The position numbers and the translations under genes are program-made. Below, piece after piece: positions 1 to 8,462 of a stretch of 15,544 bases of DNA. The stretch spans positions 1 through 15,544 of the forward strand of contig CANPWX010000010.1 in the NCBI GenBank assembly GCA_947585065.1, in the 5' to 3' direction. How positions within the stretch are numbered: position 1 is the first letter of the stretch; the number at the start of each line of letters is the position of its first letter. The notes under the pieces were generated by a model that saw nothing but the letters and a program-made list of their open reading frames with translations, did not search any database and was not told where the DNA came from. The DNA is from an uncultured Bacilli bacterium. Lineage in GTDB: Bacteria > Bacillota_I > Bacilli_A > RF39 > UBA660.

Positions 1-131
1 TCAAAACATTTACTTCCGACAATATTAAAATCTTTTTGTCTTACTCCAAAATACCAATAAGCATAAGAAAAACCTATTACACTTAACAAAAGAATGGATA
101 TCCCTAAAAAAAGAATGGATTTTTTCTTCAT
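1..131 (-). CDS. Exported or membrane-anchored protein, N-terminal fragment
   Basis: The gene runs off the left edge, so only about 43 residues are visible. It starts with MKKKSILFLGISILLLSVIG, a Lys-rich N-region followed by a hydrophobic core of about 15 residues. A stretch reading SYAYWYFGV and then NIVGSKCF follows. This is a signal peptide or N-terminal anchor, so the product should be exported or surface-attached. The start is supported by AGGAG placed 8 nt before ATG and by a good promoter just upstream. It is transcribed divergently from the small XRE regulator and may be controlled by it (inference). I do not recognise the family from this fragment. Confidence 0.75.
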   Translation of the reverse strand, partial: MKKKSILFLGISILLLSVIGFSYAYWYFGVRQKDFNIVGSKCF

Positions 132-171
132 GAGCTTCACTCCTATTACTATTATCTATCTTATCAACATT

Positions 172-200
172 ATTATACCGATGGTATTTTCAAAAAGCAA
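172..200 (-). promoter_or_regulatory. Sigma-A promoter of the left-edge exported protein
   Basis: On the minus strand, TTGCTT (200-195) and a perfect TATAAT (177-172) are separated by 17 bp. They lie about 45 bp upstream of the ATG at 131. The -10 is consensus and the -35 keeps TTG. The repeated GACATAAT element begins just upstream of this -35, where a regulator could act. Confidence 0.65.
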
Positions 201-207
201 TAAAAAA

Positions 208-320
208 GTGACATAATGTGTCGTATTTCACAAAAACAGTCCCCCTAAATCTATAATAATAGTAAAAATAAACGACATAATATTTCACCACAAATTATTT
301 TAATTTTATAAAACGACATT
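208..320. repeat. Repeated GACATAAT / ATTTCAC elements, candidate operators
   Basis: GACATAAT occurs at 210-217 and 274-281. ATTTCAC occurs at 225-231 and 282-288, so the two words are 7 nt apart in one copy and abutting in the other. ACGACAT occurs at 272-278 and 313-319, 41 bp apart. The first copy is also an imperfect inverted repeat, GACA-N5-TGTC (210-222). The cluster fills the divergent intergenic region between the exported protein and the XRE regulator, a typical place for a small Cro/CI-like repressor to bind. The link to that protein is inference. Apart from this cluster and the promoters, I see nothing else in 132-366. Confidence 0.4.
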
Positions 321-375
321 CAAGTTCGTGTTAACTCGTAAAATACTATGAAAGAATTAATTTGAGGTGAAAAAA

Positions 376-594
376 ATGATTAAAGAATATCGAAAAAAGC
401 GAGGATATACCCAAGAAGAACTTGCTGAAAAATTAGATATTTCTACAAGACAATTACAAAGAATTGAAAAAGAAGAAACACAAACAACTATTGAAACATT
501 AAAAAGAATAAGAAAAATACTCAATATACCAGACGAAGATATGGTTCAAATATTTTATGAAGAACAAGAAAAAAAGGATTCTACATTTGTGTAG
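376..594 (+). CDS. Small XRE-family helix-turn-helix regulator
   Basis: This 72-residue protein consists almost only of a Cro/CI-type HTH. YRKKRGYTQEELAEKLDIS (about residues 5-23) carries the TQEELA first helix, and TRQLQRIEKEE supplies the recognition-helix side. It ends in a charged tail. A GTG at 367 is also in frame, but GAGGTG at 364-369 is the Shine-Dalgarno for the ATG at 376 (6-nt spacing) and overlaps that GTG, so the ATG is the real start. It is likely a DNA-binding transcriptional repressor, probably autoregulatory and acting on the divergent exported-protein gene. There is no ligand or dimerisation domain beyond the HTH. Its stop codon lies inside the terminator stem. The family call is firm; the targets are inferred. 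Confidence 0.88.
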   Translation: MIKEYRKKRGYTQEELAEKLDISTRQLQRIEKEETQTTIETLKRIRKILNIPDEDMVQIFYEEQEKKDSTFV

Positions 595-601
595 AATTTT
601 T
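578..601 (+). terminator. Rho-independent terminator after the XRE gene, probably bidirectional
   Basis: A perfect 8-bp stem, ATTCTACA (578-585) and TGTAGAAT (590-597), with a TTTG loop is followed by TTTTT on the plus strand. Read on the minus strand, the same stem is followed by CC and seven T, so it can also stop the LCP gene whose stop codon is at 600-602. The XRE stop TAG (592-594) is part of the stem. Confidence 0.75.
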
Positions 602-2039
602 AATTTTCCTTCATTAAATTTTCTATTTTTTGAATAGCTTCCTTTACGACTTTTTCATCAGGAATCATAACAGAAGAATAAGCATCTGGAAAAGCTGCCG
701 TTTTTTCTGAAGAATCAATGCCCGTCAAAACCATTGTATCAATCGTCCAACTAGGATTTTCATCTAATTGCATTTCGATAAAATCTTTAATACTAGTTAA
801 AGAAAGATTTGTAACAAAACCACCTTCAATACTTTTCAACAATTGAGGATATTTACTAAGTATCGTTGGACTCATTAATTTATCACTCATTGCTTTAATC
901 ACTTGTTGTTGATGCCTTGCTCGAGCCACATCCCCTTCTCTCAAATCATAACGTTCTCTCACATAAGCCAAAGCTTTTTTTCCATCTAAATGAATATTTC
1001 CTTGATAAAATTTATAATAAATAAAACTTCCATCCTCTTCTTGATAATTAGCAGTAAACTCAAAAGGATTATTGACATCCACTCCTCCAATAGTATCGAT
1101 AATATCAACTAATGAAGTAAAATTAATTTTAATATAATAAGGGATCTCCGTATCTAAAATATTTTCAATCGTTTTCATTGAAACATCTACACCCTTTAGC
1201 CCAGCATGTGTAAGTTTATCTTTAAGTCCAGTCGTTCCAGAAATTTGAACATAATAATCTCTCGGAATAGAAGTAAGTAATATTTGATGAGTTTGAGGTT
1301 GCACAGTAACAACAATATTAACATCACTCCGACTCACTTTAGAAATATTTCCATAAGTATCAATTCCAGTTAAATAAACATTAAAAGGTTTTTCTGTAAT
1401 TTGAAAATTTTTAGAAATGGTTTCATTTTGAACCTCTACATCAATTGTTTGAAAAACTTTCGTATTCTCTTCAAACTCTAAACTCATCTCATAATACACA
1501 TTTGCTTCTTCCTTCTCCATTACAATTGCATCAATTTTTTGATCCAAAAGAGCTGAGATTAACTCACTAGAATCCTCGAAAGTTTTTTCTTGATAATTTT
1601 TTTTCTTTTGAAGCTCACTTACAGCTTTTAAAATTCCTTTTCGATCATTCACATAACAAAGAGTTTCGATAGAGTCAAAAGAAGAATTTCTAGGAACAAT
1701 CACTTCATAAGTCTCGGTTTGAATATTAAGAAAAGAAATTTCTTTTAAAAAATGAAAAGTAGCCTCTTGATAATACAGAATACACCCAAAAGAAAGAAAA
1801 AAGACAAAAGATAAAAAAGAACCTAAAATTCGCATTTTATAATTTTTACGAGAAAGCAAATAGTAAAGAAGTGCATCTATAAAAATAAGAAGAACAAAAA
1901 TACCGACTAAAAATTTAAAAGGCAATAACTCAAATTCAATAAACCGAATAAAAATTAAGATACTAAAAAGAACCAGGAATAGAGCAATTCCTTTAAATAA
2001 TACTTGTTTTTTTAATTTTAACTTTGTTTTTGTTTTCAT
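600..2039 (-). CDS. LytR-CpsA-Psr (LCP) family protein, CpsA-like
   Basis: A 479-residue membrane protein. Three hydrophobic segments (about 15-32, 39-62, 69-90) are followed by an extracytoplasmic region of about 110-210 and then the LCP catalytic domain (about 218-390). LCP hallmarks are visible: VYLTGIDTYG, SRSDVNIVV (R237, D239), TSIPRDYYV (R260), GGVDV, and the YVRERYDLREGDVARARHQQ block. LCP enzymes transfer undecaprenyl-linked glycopolymers such as teichoic acid or capsule to peptidoglycan outside the membrane; the Arg and Asp residues bind the pyrophosphate. Three N-terminal spans plus an accessory domain before LCP resemble streptococcal CpsA rather than single-span TagU/LytR. The start has GAGG five nt upstream and its own promoter. 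Neighbours are wall carboxypeptidases; no polymer-synthesis genes are in view, so the substrate is unknown. Confidence 0.93.
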   Translation of the reverse strand: MKTKTKLKLKKQVLFKGIALFLVLFSILIFIRFIEFELLPFKFLVGIFVLLIFIDALLYYLLSRKNYKMRILGSFLSFVFFLSFGCILYYQEATFHFLKEISFLNIQTETYEVIVPRNSSFDSIETLCYVNDRKGILKAVSELQKKKNYQEKTFEDSSELISALLDQKIDAIVMEKEEANVYYEMSLEFEENTKVFQTIDVEVQNETISKNFQITEKPFNVYLTGIDTYGNISKVSRSDVNIVVTVQPQTHQILLTSIPRDYYVQISGTTGLKDKLTHAGLKGVDVSMKTIENILDTEIPYYIKINFTSLVDIIDTIGGVDVNNPFEFTANYQEEDGSFIYYKFYQGNIHLDGKKALAYVRERYDLREGDVARARHQQQVIKAMSDKLMSPTILSKYPQLLKSIEGGFVTNLSLTSIKDFIEMQLDENPSWTIDTMVLTGIDSSEKTAAFPDAYSSVMIPDEKVVKEAIQKIENLMKEN

Positions 2040-2065
2040 TTAAACCTCTATTTTTCTGTACTTCC

Positions 2066-2095
2066 ATTATAAAATTTTTTTAAATTTCATTTCAA
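2066..2095 (-). promoter_or_regulatory. Sigma-A promoter of the LCP gene
   Basis: On the minus strand, TTGAAA (2095-2090) and TATAAT (2071-2066) are separated by 18 bp and end about 27 bp before the ATG at 2039. The element lies in the 77-bp gap after the upstream carboxypeptidase gene. I see no convincing terminator in that gap, so the LCP gene may be served both by this promoter and by read-through. Confidence 0.65.
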
Positions 2096-2116
2096 GTCAT
2101 TTCCTATCATTTGACA

Positions 2117-3289
2117 TTATTTCACAAGAATTTTACCACTAGTAAAATGTTTCAAATTACGAATCCAAAGATCCCATAAACTTGCTTTTTCTATCGTTTG
2201 AGAAACAGTAACATCTAATGTATCAACAAGTTGGCCACTCGAATCAACAACTTCAACAACCCCGACAACATCACCCAATCGAACAGGAGCAGAAACTCGA
2301 TCCACTTTTAAATTATAAGAATAATTAGGAATAGCATCTGTATTTTTTAATAACTTAGAATAATCATCTTTTAAAACAATCGAAACAGTCTCCTCTTTTC
2401 CATTTTCCACTCTCTTTGTTCCAAAAACAAAATCTTTTTTCAAAACAACATAGGTTTTATAAGTATTAAATCCATAATTTAACATTGAAGTAATATCACT
2501 GCTTCGATGATCTGGAGTATCCGATCCCATTACAACCGCGATCAATCGCATATTATTTTTTTTAGCAGTCGCGGTTAAACAATAGCCTGCACTAGAAGTA
2601 TAACCAGTTTTAAGGCCATCTACACCATTATAGAAACGAACAAGTTTATTCGTATTAACAAGCCAAGTACTAGAACCATCGTTTTTTTGTAAATAATCTT
2701 CATAAATACTAGTATACTCTAATATTTTCGGATGTTTTAATAATTCTCTTGCCATAATCGCCATATCATGAGCCGTAGAAACATGGCCATCTTCATCTAA
2801 ACCATGTGGATTTTTAAAAGTAGTTCCTGTAAGTCCCAAAGCCTTTGCTTTATCATTCATCATCACGACAAAGTCTTCCGTTGTCCCGGCAATTTTCTCA
2901 GCCATTGCCACCACCGCATCATTTCCAGAAGCAATCGCAATTCCTTTTAAAAGTTCACTCACACGATAAACCTCTCCTGCTTCCAAAAAAACTTGACTTC
3001 CACCCATACTTGCCGCTTTCTCACTAATAGTGACCTCACTATCCCATTGTAAAGATCCCGAATCAATTGCTTCCATAATTAAAAGCATACTCATAATTTT
3101 AGTCATACTAGCCGGTGGTAAAGACACATTTTCATCTTTTCGATATAAAACTTCTCCCGTATCAAAATCCATTAAAATAGCACTTTTACTATACGTAGCT
3201 AAATCACTAATTGGTTCAGCCGAAACACTAAAAATTTGCCAAAAAAAGAAACAAAACCCCAAAAAAATCTTTTTCCAATTTTTTTTCAT
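2117..3289 (-). CDS. dacA: D-alanyl-D-alanine carboxypeptidase, PBP5/DacA type
   Basis: A 390-residue class C low-molecular-weight penicillin-binding protein (peptidase S11). It removes the terminal D-Ala from peptidoglycan pentapeptide stems on the outer face of the membrane. A signal peptide (about 1-24, ending SVSA) precedes the serine-peptidase domain. The three active-site motifs are intact: S61-M-T-K64, S121-G-N123 and K227-T-G229. A PBP5 C-terminal beta domain follows (about 278-368), then an amphipathic tail with LWDLWIRNLKHF that would lie on the membrane. AGAGGTG six nt upstream of ATG supports the start. It is divergent from the VanY-type gene across a 71-bp gap in which I find no clear promoter for either. 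Family and activity are near certain; the exact paralogue name (dacA, dacC, dacF) is not. Confidence 0.95.
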   Translation of the reverse strand: MKKNWKKIFLGFCFFFWQIFSVSAEPISDLATYSKSAILMDFDTGEVLYRKDENVSLPPASMTKIMSMLLIMEAIDSGSLQWDSEVTISEKAASMGGSQVFLEAGEVYRVSELLKGIAIASGNDAVVAMAEKIAGTTEDFVVMMNDKAKALGLTGTTFKNPHGLDEDGHVSTAHDMAIMARELLKHPKILEYTSIYEDYLQKNDGSSTWLVNTNKLVRFYNGVDGLKTGYTSSAGYCLTATAKKNNMRLIAVVMGSDTPDHRSSDITSMLNYGFNTYKTYVVLKKDFVFGTKRVENGKEETVSIVLKDDYSKLLKNTDAIPNYSYNLKVDRVSAPVRLGDVVGVVEVVDSSGQLVDTLDVTVSQTIEKASLWDLWIRNLKHFTSGKILVK

Positions 3290-3360
3290 TTTACACCTCT
3301 TTCTACAAAATATGATATTTTATCTATTTTATTCCATACTAATAGAAAGGAGAAAAGAAA

Positions 3361-4284
3361 ATGAAAAAGGAAAAATTTTTATTTGAAAAATTAGGAATAT
3401 TAAGTATTTTAATTTTATTCTTTTTAACGATTCAAAACAAAAAAGAAGAAACAATAAAAGCATCTTTTATCCAAGAAGAAACAGATATATTATTAGAAAA
3501 AGGGTATTCCCTAACTCAAATAAATGAAATGATGGAATATTTAAATGAAGAAAATTTAAACAAAATTTTAGAAAGTAATTATACAGATTTAGAAAGTTTT
3601 TACAAAGTACCGAATTTTCATTTTGAATTACTAGAACGATATAAAGCCTACCGCAATCTTTCAAACAAATCATTTGAAAATGTAGTAACGGAAGTCAATA
3701 TTCATTTAGATACTCCATTTTATACGGATATTAAAACAATCCAAAATCCGGAAGAAATTACCGTTTTAGTAAATAAATATCATGCTCTACCAAAGGACTA
3801 TGAACCAAAAGACCTAACCGAAATTCCAAGTTTTCCAAACTTAAAATTAAGAAAAGAAGTCATTTCAGATTTTGAAAATTTACTAGCAAATGCCTTACTG
3901 GATCAAGTCTTTCTCATCCCTTACAGTACATATCGTTCCTATGAATACCAAGAAGAACTTTACAATGGTTATTTAGAGAAAGAAGACCAAGACATAGTAG
4001 ATACCTATTCCGCAAGGCCAGGCCACTCCGAACATCAAACAGGACTTGCGATAGATATAAGAAGTAATAGTCATTGGAACAGTCTAACTCCAGAAGATTA
4101 TGAATGGATAAAAAACAATGGATATAAATATGGTTTTATTCTCAGATATTCCAAAGGACAAGAACAAATCACTGGATATAAAGAAGAACCATGGCACATA
4201 AGATACGTCGGAATAGAACATGCAACAAAAATTCATGAACTAAACATCACATGGGAAGAATACTATGATCTTTATTTACAATAA
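3361..4284 (+). CDS. VanY-type zinc D-alanyl-D-alanine carboxypeptidase
   Basis: A 307-residue protein with one N-terminal anchor (about 11-24), a charged helical extracytoplasmic linker to about 160, and a LAS-family (VanY/peptidase M15B) domain in the C-terminal half. The motif SEHQTGLAID gives zinc ligands H225 and D232. EPWH supplies the general base E276 and third ligand H279, and R192 in YRSYEYQ fits the conserved substrate-side Arg. It would trim D-Ala from wall precursors or stems by zinc chemistry, in parallel with the penicillin-sensitive serine enzyme encoded divergently. AAAGGAG lies 8 nt before ATG. There are no van regulators or ligases nearby, so a housekeeping wall role is more likely than glycopeptide resistance; a D,L or L,D peptidase specificity cannot be excluded. 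Confidence 0.92.
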   Translation: MKKEKFLFEKLGILSILILFFLTIQNKKEETIKASFIQEETDILLEKGYSLTQINEMMEYLNEENLNKILESNYTDLESFYKVPNFHFELLERYKAYRNLSNKSFENVVTEVNIHLDTPFYTDIKTIQNPEEITVLVNKYHALPKDYEPKDLTEIPSFPNLKLRKEVISDFENLLANALLDQVFLIPYSTYRSYEYQEELYNGYLEKEDQDIVDTYSARPGHSEHQTGLAIDIRSNSHWNSLTPEDYEWIKNNGYKYGFILRYSKGQEQITGYKEEPWHIRYVGIEHATKIHELNITWEEYYDLYLQ

Positions 4285-4302
4285 AAAAGGGAATGTATTC
4301 CC
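4283..4302 (-). terminator. Rho-independent terminator of the ABC exporter operon
   Basis: Read on the minus strand, GGGAA and TTCCC form a stem around a four-base loop and are followed by six T, 2 nt past the stop codon of the downstream ABC gene. On the plus strand the same hairpin lacks a T-run, so it serves mainly the minus-strand operon. It sits between two convergent genes. Confidence 0.75.
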
Positions 4303-4304
4303 AA

Positions 4305-6617
4305 TTATAATTCAAACTGACTATTATATAAATCTTTATAAAAGCCACCCTTTTTCATTAACTCTTCATGAGTCCCTTTTTCAATAATATTTCCTTCATT
4401 CATTACTAAAATTAAATCAGCATTTTTAATTGTCGATAATCGATGAGCAATGATAAAAGAAGTACGGCCTTTCATTAACTGATCCATAGCCTGTTGAACT
4501 AATTCTTCAGTACGAGTATCCACATTACTAGTAGCTTCATCCAAAATAAGGAAAGGAGCATCTTCCACCATACCTCTTGCAATCGTAAGAAGTTGTCGTT
4601 GACCCGAAGAAACAGAATCAGAATCAAATAAAGGAGATTGATATCCCTTAGGTAATGTTTTAATAAAATGATCCAATCCTACTGTTTGACAAATTTCTTT
4701 AATATGCTCTATTTGAACATTTTCACGATTATAAACAATATTTTCATAAACAGTTCCTTCAAAAATCCAAGTATCTTGAAGAACCATCGTAAATAAAGCA
4801 TGAATATTTTCTCTTGTTAATTTCTTAGTAGAAATGCCATCAATCAAAATATCTCCACCAGAAAGTTCATAAAATTTCATAAGTAAATTAACCATTGTTG
4901 TTTTACCTGCACCCGTAGGCCCGACAATTGCAATTTTTTGTCCCGAATGAACTTGAGCATTAAAATTATTAATTGTTGGTTTTTCATTTCCATCATAAGT
5001 AAAAGAAACATTTTGAAATTCAATATTACCACTTACTTCATCTTTCGACAAATACTCAGTACACTCATTTTCTTGAGACATCTCTTCTTCATCTAAAAAT
5101 TCAAAAACTCGTTCACTTGCCGCGGCAGTAGATTGAAGTTGATTCATAGCTTGAGCAATCTGAGAAAGAGGTGAAGTAAATAAACGAACATAAGAAATAA
5201 AAGCCACGATAACTCCAAAACTAATTTGTCCATTCATAGTAAGTAATGCTCCGACAATACAAACAGCTACATACCCAAAATTACCAATAAAATTCATCAT
5301 AGGTTGCATAAGTCCTGAAAGAAAAACACTTTTTCGATTACATTCATAAAGTCGATAATTTTTTTCATCAAACTTTTGATTAGAATTTTCTTCTCCATTA
5401 TAAGCTTTCACAATATTTAAACCAGAATAAACTTCTTCAATGTGACTATTTAAATTTCCAAGTTCTACTTGTCTACGAACAAAATATTTTTGAGATTTAC
5501 CAAGAACAAAGAACATAAATAGAAAACCAATAAAACTAGAGAAAATTGCCGTAAGAGCCATCCATACATTCGTAACAAACATCATAATGAGTGTTCCAAC
5601 AAAAAGAGTAACTGCACTAACCAAAGTAGCCAAAGAATTATTCATAGACTGAGCAATCATATCCACATCATTCGTAACCCTAGATAAAGTATCACCAGCT
5701 TGATGATGATCAAAATAAGTCAAAGGTAAAGCATTAATTTTTTTAGAAATCCGATTTCTTAAATTTCTAGCAAAATTATTAGAAGCATAAGTCATAGCCA
5801 ATGATTCAATAAAATTAAAAAGTGCACTAGCAAGAAAGAAAAGAACAAGAATAAAGGCAATTTTCTTAATTTGATTCATATTCATAACAGGTTGAATAAC
5901 ATTTTGAATACTAAAAGGCATATCATCCAAAACCTCATAAATTTGACTAGGATCCTCTTCTGAAATCGTTTGCATTTTCTCCATCATTATCATTTGATCT
6001 TCTACAGAAATCAACGTATCATCAATAACAAGTGGTTCGAGTAATATAGAAACAATACTATTTGGCATAGTAGTACTATCACCAACAGCAAACATATATT
6101 TTATAAAATTTTGTTTATCTATAGAAGAAATAACCACACCATTATAAGTAGTAGAAGGTAAAATTTCTTCTAACATTTTCGCTGGAAGTTTAGAAATACT
6201 TTCCAATAAAACATCTTTTTCCATTTGTTTATAATTTTTAAGTAAATTTTCTAACAAAGATTTTTCTTCCAAAGAATACTCATTACTTGCTAATATATTT
6301 TTAATTACATCTTCCGTTAAATGAATTTCCAATATATCAGATAGTTTATTACTTATATTTTCTTCATTCAAGCTATTTGTAATATGACTAGATATCTTAT
6401 CAATATTTTCTTTATTAATAATTAAACCATTTGATATTTCATTTGTTAAATCAGCAAGTTTATCCGGAGATAATATAGATAGCACTGCACCAGAAATAGA
6501 TAATAATAAAGCAACCAAAATATAAATTTTAAAACTCTTTAATTCTTTGACTAATCTTATTATTGCTCCTTTAAAATCTTTAGCCCGACTAATATTTCCA
6601 CGTCCTCGATTATGCAT
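4305..6617 (-). CDS. Heterodimeric ABC exporter half with canonical ATPase site and large loop insertion
   Basis: A 770-residue fused permease/ATPase. TM1 is at about 32-50 and TM2 at about 251-272, so roughly 190 residues of charged helical sequence are inserted in the first extracytoplasmic loop. TM3-6 lie between about 325 and 480, and the nucleotide-binding domain covers about 530-765. Motifs: Walker A GPTGAGKT (566-573), Walker B ILDE with catalytic E694, and switch H725. The signature is degenerate (V-SSGQ instead of LSGGQ). It pairs with the preceding gene, whose signature is canonical. AAAGGAGGAG precedes the ATG, and the start overlaps the previous stop by 8 bp, so translation is coupled. 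The family is like LmrCD, BmrCD, YfiBC and TM287/288 multidrug or lipid exporters; the substrate is unknown. Confidence 0.93.
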   Translation of the reverse strand: MHNRGRGNISRAKDFKGAIIRLVKELKSFKIYILVALLLSISGAVLSILSPDKLADLTNEISNGLIINKENIDKISSHITNSLNEENISNKLSDILEIHLTEDVIKNILASNEYSLEEKSLLENLLKNYKQMEKDVLLESISKLPAKMLEEILPSTTYNGVVISSIDKQNFIKYMFAVGDSTTMPNSIVSILLEPLVIDDTLISVEDQMIMMEKMQTISEEDPSQIYEVLDDMPFSIQNVIQPVMNMNQIKKIAFILVLFFLASALFNFIESLAMTYASNNFARNLRNRISKKINALPLTYFDHHQAGDTLSRVTNDVDMIAQSMNNSLATLVSAVTLFVGTLIMMFVTNVWMALTAIFSSFIGFLFMFFVLGKSQKYFVRRQVELGNLNSHIEEVYSGLNIVKAYNGEENSNQKFDEKNYRLYECNRKSVFLSGLMQPMMNFIGNFGYVAVCIVGALLTMNGQISFGVIVAFISYVRLFTSPLSQIAQAMNQLQSTAAASERVFEFLDEEEMSQENECTEYLSKDEVSGNIEFQNVSFTYDGNEKPTINNFNAQVHSGQKIAIVGPTGAGKTTMVNLLMKFYELSGGDILIDGISTKKLTRENIHALFTMVLQDTWIFEGTVYENIVYNRENVQIEHIKEICQTVGLDHFIKTLPKGYQSPLFDSDSVSSGQRQLLTIARGMVEDAPFLILDEATSNVDTRTEELVQQAMDQLMKGRTSFIIAHRLSTIKNADLILVMNEGNIIEKGTHEELMKKGGFYKDLYNSQFEL

Positions 6618-8364
6618 TTTCTAACTCCTCCTTTGAAACTTGAGAATATAAAATTTCTTGATAAACTTTACAATTCTTCATTAATTCTTTATGAGTTCCC
6701 ATACCAACACATTCCCCATGTTCTAATACAATAATTTTATCTGCATTTAAAACAGTTCCAATTCGCTGAGCTACAATTAAAGAAGTTGCATCTTTCGTAT
6801 ATTCTTTTAATTTTTGACGTAAAGTAAGATCTGTTTTATAATCTAATGCTGAAAAAGAATCATCAAAAATATAAATTTCCGGTTGCCAATAGATTGCTCT
6901 TGCAATGGATAATCTTTGTTTTTGACCACCAGAAAGATTCGTTCCTCCTTGAGCAATATGAGATTGATAACCAGATTCCATATTTTCAACAAAAGATTTT
7001 GCTTGAGCAACTTCCACAGCTTCTTTTACCAAAGAGGAAGAAAAACTCTTTCCATTATCTCCATATCCAACATTACTGAAAACATCTCCAGAAAACAAAG
7101 TAGCTTTCTGAGGAACATAGCCAATTTTTTTATGTAAAGCATCTAATTGATAATCTTTTACATTCACTCCATCAACGAAAATTTCTCCTTCCGTAACATC
7201 ATAAAATCTTGGTATTAATTGAATTAAACTAGATTTCCCCGAACCAGTCGACCCTAAAAAAGCAACGGTTTCTCCCTTATTCGCTTTAAAAGAAATATTT
7301 TTAAGTAGATATTCTTCAGCATCAGGATATTTAAAAGAAACATTTCTAAATTCAACAGTTCCAACTTCCTTGCCATCCTCCACTGTTCCATCTTTAATTT
7401 TATCTTCGGTATCTAATACTTCATTAATACGATTAGCGGAAACAGAAGCTCTTGGTAAAATCATAAAAATCATTGCAAGCATTAAAAAGGACATAATAAC
7501 CTGCATCGAATAAGAAGAGAATACAATCATATCTCCAAATAAGGAAAGTTTATCACCAAGCATTGCTTCTTGAATAAGATAAGCACCCACAAAATAAATC
7601 GCTAAAGCAAGTCCATTCATAACTAAATACATAACAGGAGATAAAATAGAAAATAATCTTTGATTAAACAATTGTAAATTCGTAAGATCATCGTTTGCTT
7701 TAGAAAACTTATCTTCTTGATATTGCTCCGCATTAAAAGCTCTCACCACCCGAATTCCTTGTAAATTTTCTCTTGTCACACTATTTAAACGATCAATTAA
7801 TTTTTGAACAATCTTAAATTTTGGTAAAACAATAACCATAAGCATCACAATAACACCAAGCAAAATCACTACTGCTAAAGCAGTAAGAGCACTCCATTCA
7901 AAACTTTTATTTAAAATTTTCGTTACAGCCCAAATAGCCGTAATTGGAGCTCGTATTAAAAGCTGAGTCCCCATACCAAGTAACATTTCTACTTGAGTAA
8001 CATCATTTGTTGTACGCGTAATTAAACTACTAATTTGAAACTTTTTTAAATCTTCTGTAGCTAAAGACTCTACTTTTCGAAACAACTTTTCTCTTGTATT
8101 TTTAGAAAAAGTAGCCGCGATATGAGAAGCAAAATATCCCACAAAAATAGAAGCAATCAAACTTCCAAAGGCACACAAAAGCATATACCCTCCATTGAGT
8201 AAAATATCTTTCATCTCACTACCCTCTGTTTGAACCAAAACAGTAATTTCTGACATATAATCAGGTAATTTTAAATCCAACCAAACTTGACATAAAATAA
8301 AAAGAAAAATAATTCCAAAAAATAACCATTCTTTTTTTCCTAAACTTTTCAATAATTTAAACAT
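6610..8364 (-). CDS. Heterodimeric ABC exporter half with degenerate ATPase site
   Basis: A 584-residue fused permease/ATPase with six membrane spans in the first 310 residues and a nucleotide-binding domain at about 335-575. Walker A is GSTGSGKS (371-378) and the signature LSGGQ (477-481) is perfect. The Walker B ends in D501-D502, so the catalytic Glu is Asp, and the switch His is Gln (Q533 in VAQRIGT). Such changes mark the non-hydrolysing site of heterodimeric exporters. Its good signature would complete the hydrolysing site of the partner gene. Longer in-frame reading back to a TTG at 8394 is possible, but AAAGG six nt before the ATG at 8364 fixes the start. First gene of the operon, with a promoter close upstream. 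No MarR- or TetR-type regulator is adjacent. Confidence 0.93.
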   Translation of the reverse strand: MFKLLKSLGKKEWLFFGIIFLFILCQVWLDLKLPDYMSEITVLVQTEGSEMKDILLNGGYMLLCAFGSLIASIFVGYFASHIAATFSKNTREKLFRKVESLATEDLKKFQISSLITRTTNDVTQVEMLLGMGTQLLIRAPITAIWAVTKILNKSFEWSALTALAVVILLGVIVMLMVIVLPKFKIVQKLIDRLNSVTRENLQGIRVVRAFNAEQYQEDKFSKANDDLTNLQLFNQRLFSILSPVMYLVMNGLALAIYFVGAYLIQEAMLGDKLSLFGDMIVFSSYSMQVIMSFLMLAMIFMILPRASVSANRINEVLDTEDKIKDGTVEDGKEVGTVEFRNVSFKYPDAEEYLLKNISFKANKGETVAFLGSTGSGKSSLIQLIPRFYDVTEGEIFVDGVNVKDYQLDALHKKIGYVPQKATLFSGDVFSNVGYGDNGKSFSSSLVKEAVEVAQAKSFVENMESGYQSHIAQGGTNLSGGQKQRLSIARAIYWQPEIYIFDDSFSALDYKTDLTLRQKLKEYTKDATSLIVAQRIGTVLNADKIIVLEHGECVGMGTHKELMKNCKVYQEILYSQVSKEELENA

Positions 8365-8425
8365 AATAATCCTTTCTAAAAGCAAAACCCTCAAAAAAAG
8401 AAGAGAAATAGCTTTCCCATATAGT

Positions 8426-8454
8426 ATATTAGTACATCAAAAATTAAATGTCAA
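8426..8454 (-). promoter_or_regulatory. Promoter of the ABC exporter operon
   Basis: A perfect TTGACA (8454-8449) is followed after 17 bp by TAATAT (8431-8426) on the minus strand, about 60 bp before the ATG at 8364. The -35 begins 8 bp past the fic stop codon. The sequence ATATACTATAT around the -10 is a perfect inverted repeat and might be an operator (inference). Confidence 0.65.
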
Positions 8455-8462
8455 TCTCCTAA

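Noticed and set aside
367..375. GTG at 367 as start of the XRE gene
   Set aside because: The GTG is part of the Shine-Dalgarno GAGGTG that correctly serves the ATG at 376.
2845..3386. Open frames on the plus strand opposite the DacA gene
   Set aside because: They are antisense shadows of a strongly conserved enzyme, have composition unlike a real protein, and lack ribosome sites.
3361..4284. Glycopeptide resistance cluster
   Set aside because: Only a VanY-type enzyme is present; no VanA/B ligase, VanH, VanX or VanRS regulators are seen.
6846..7137. Two overlapping plus-strand frames inside the ABC gene
   Set aside because: They lie antisense to the conserved ATPase domain and show no motif or start signal.
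8365..8394. TTG at 8394 as start of the upstream ABC gene
   Set aside because: No ribosome site precedes it; AAAGG stands six nt before the ATG at 8364, and homologous exporters start near that point.
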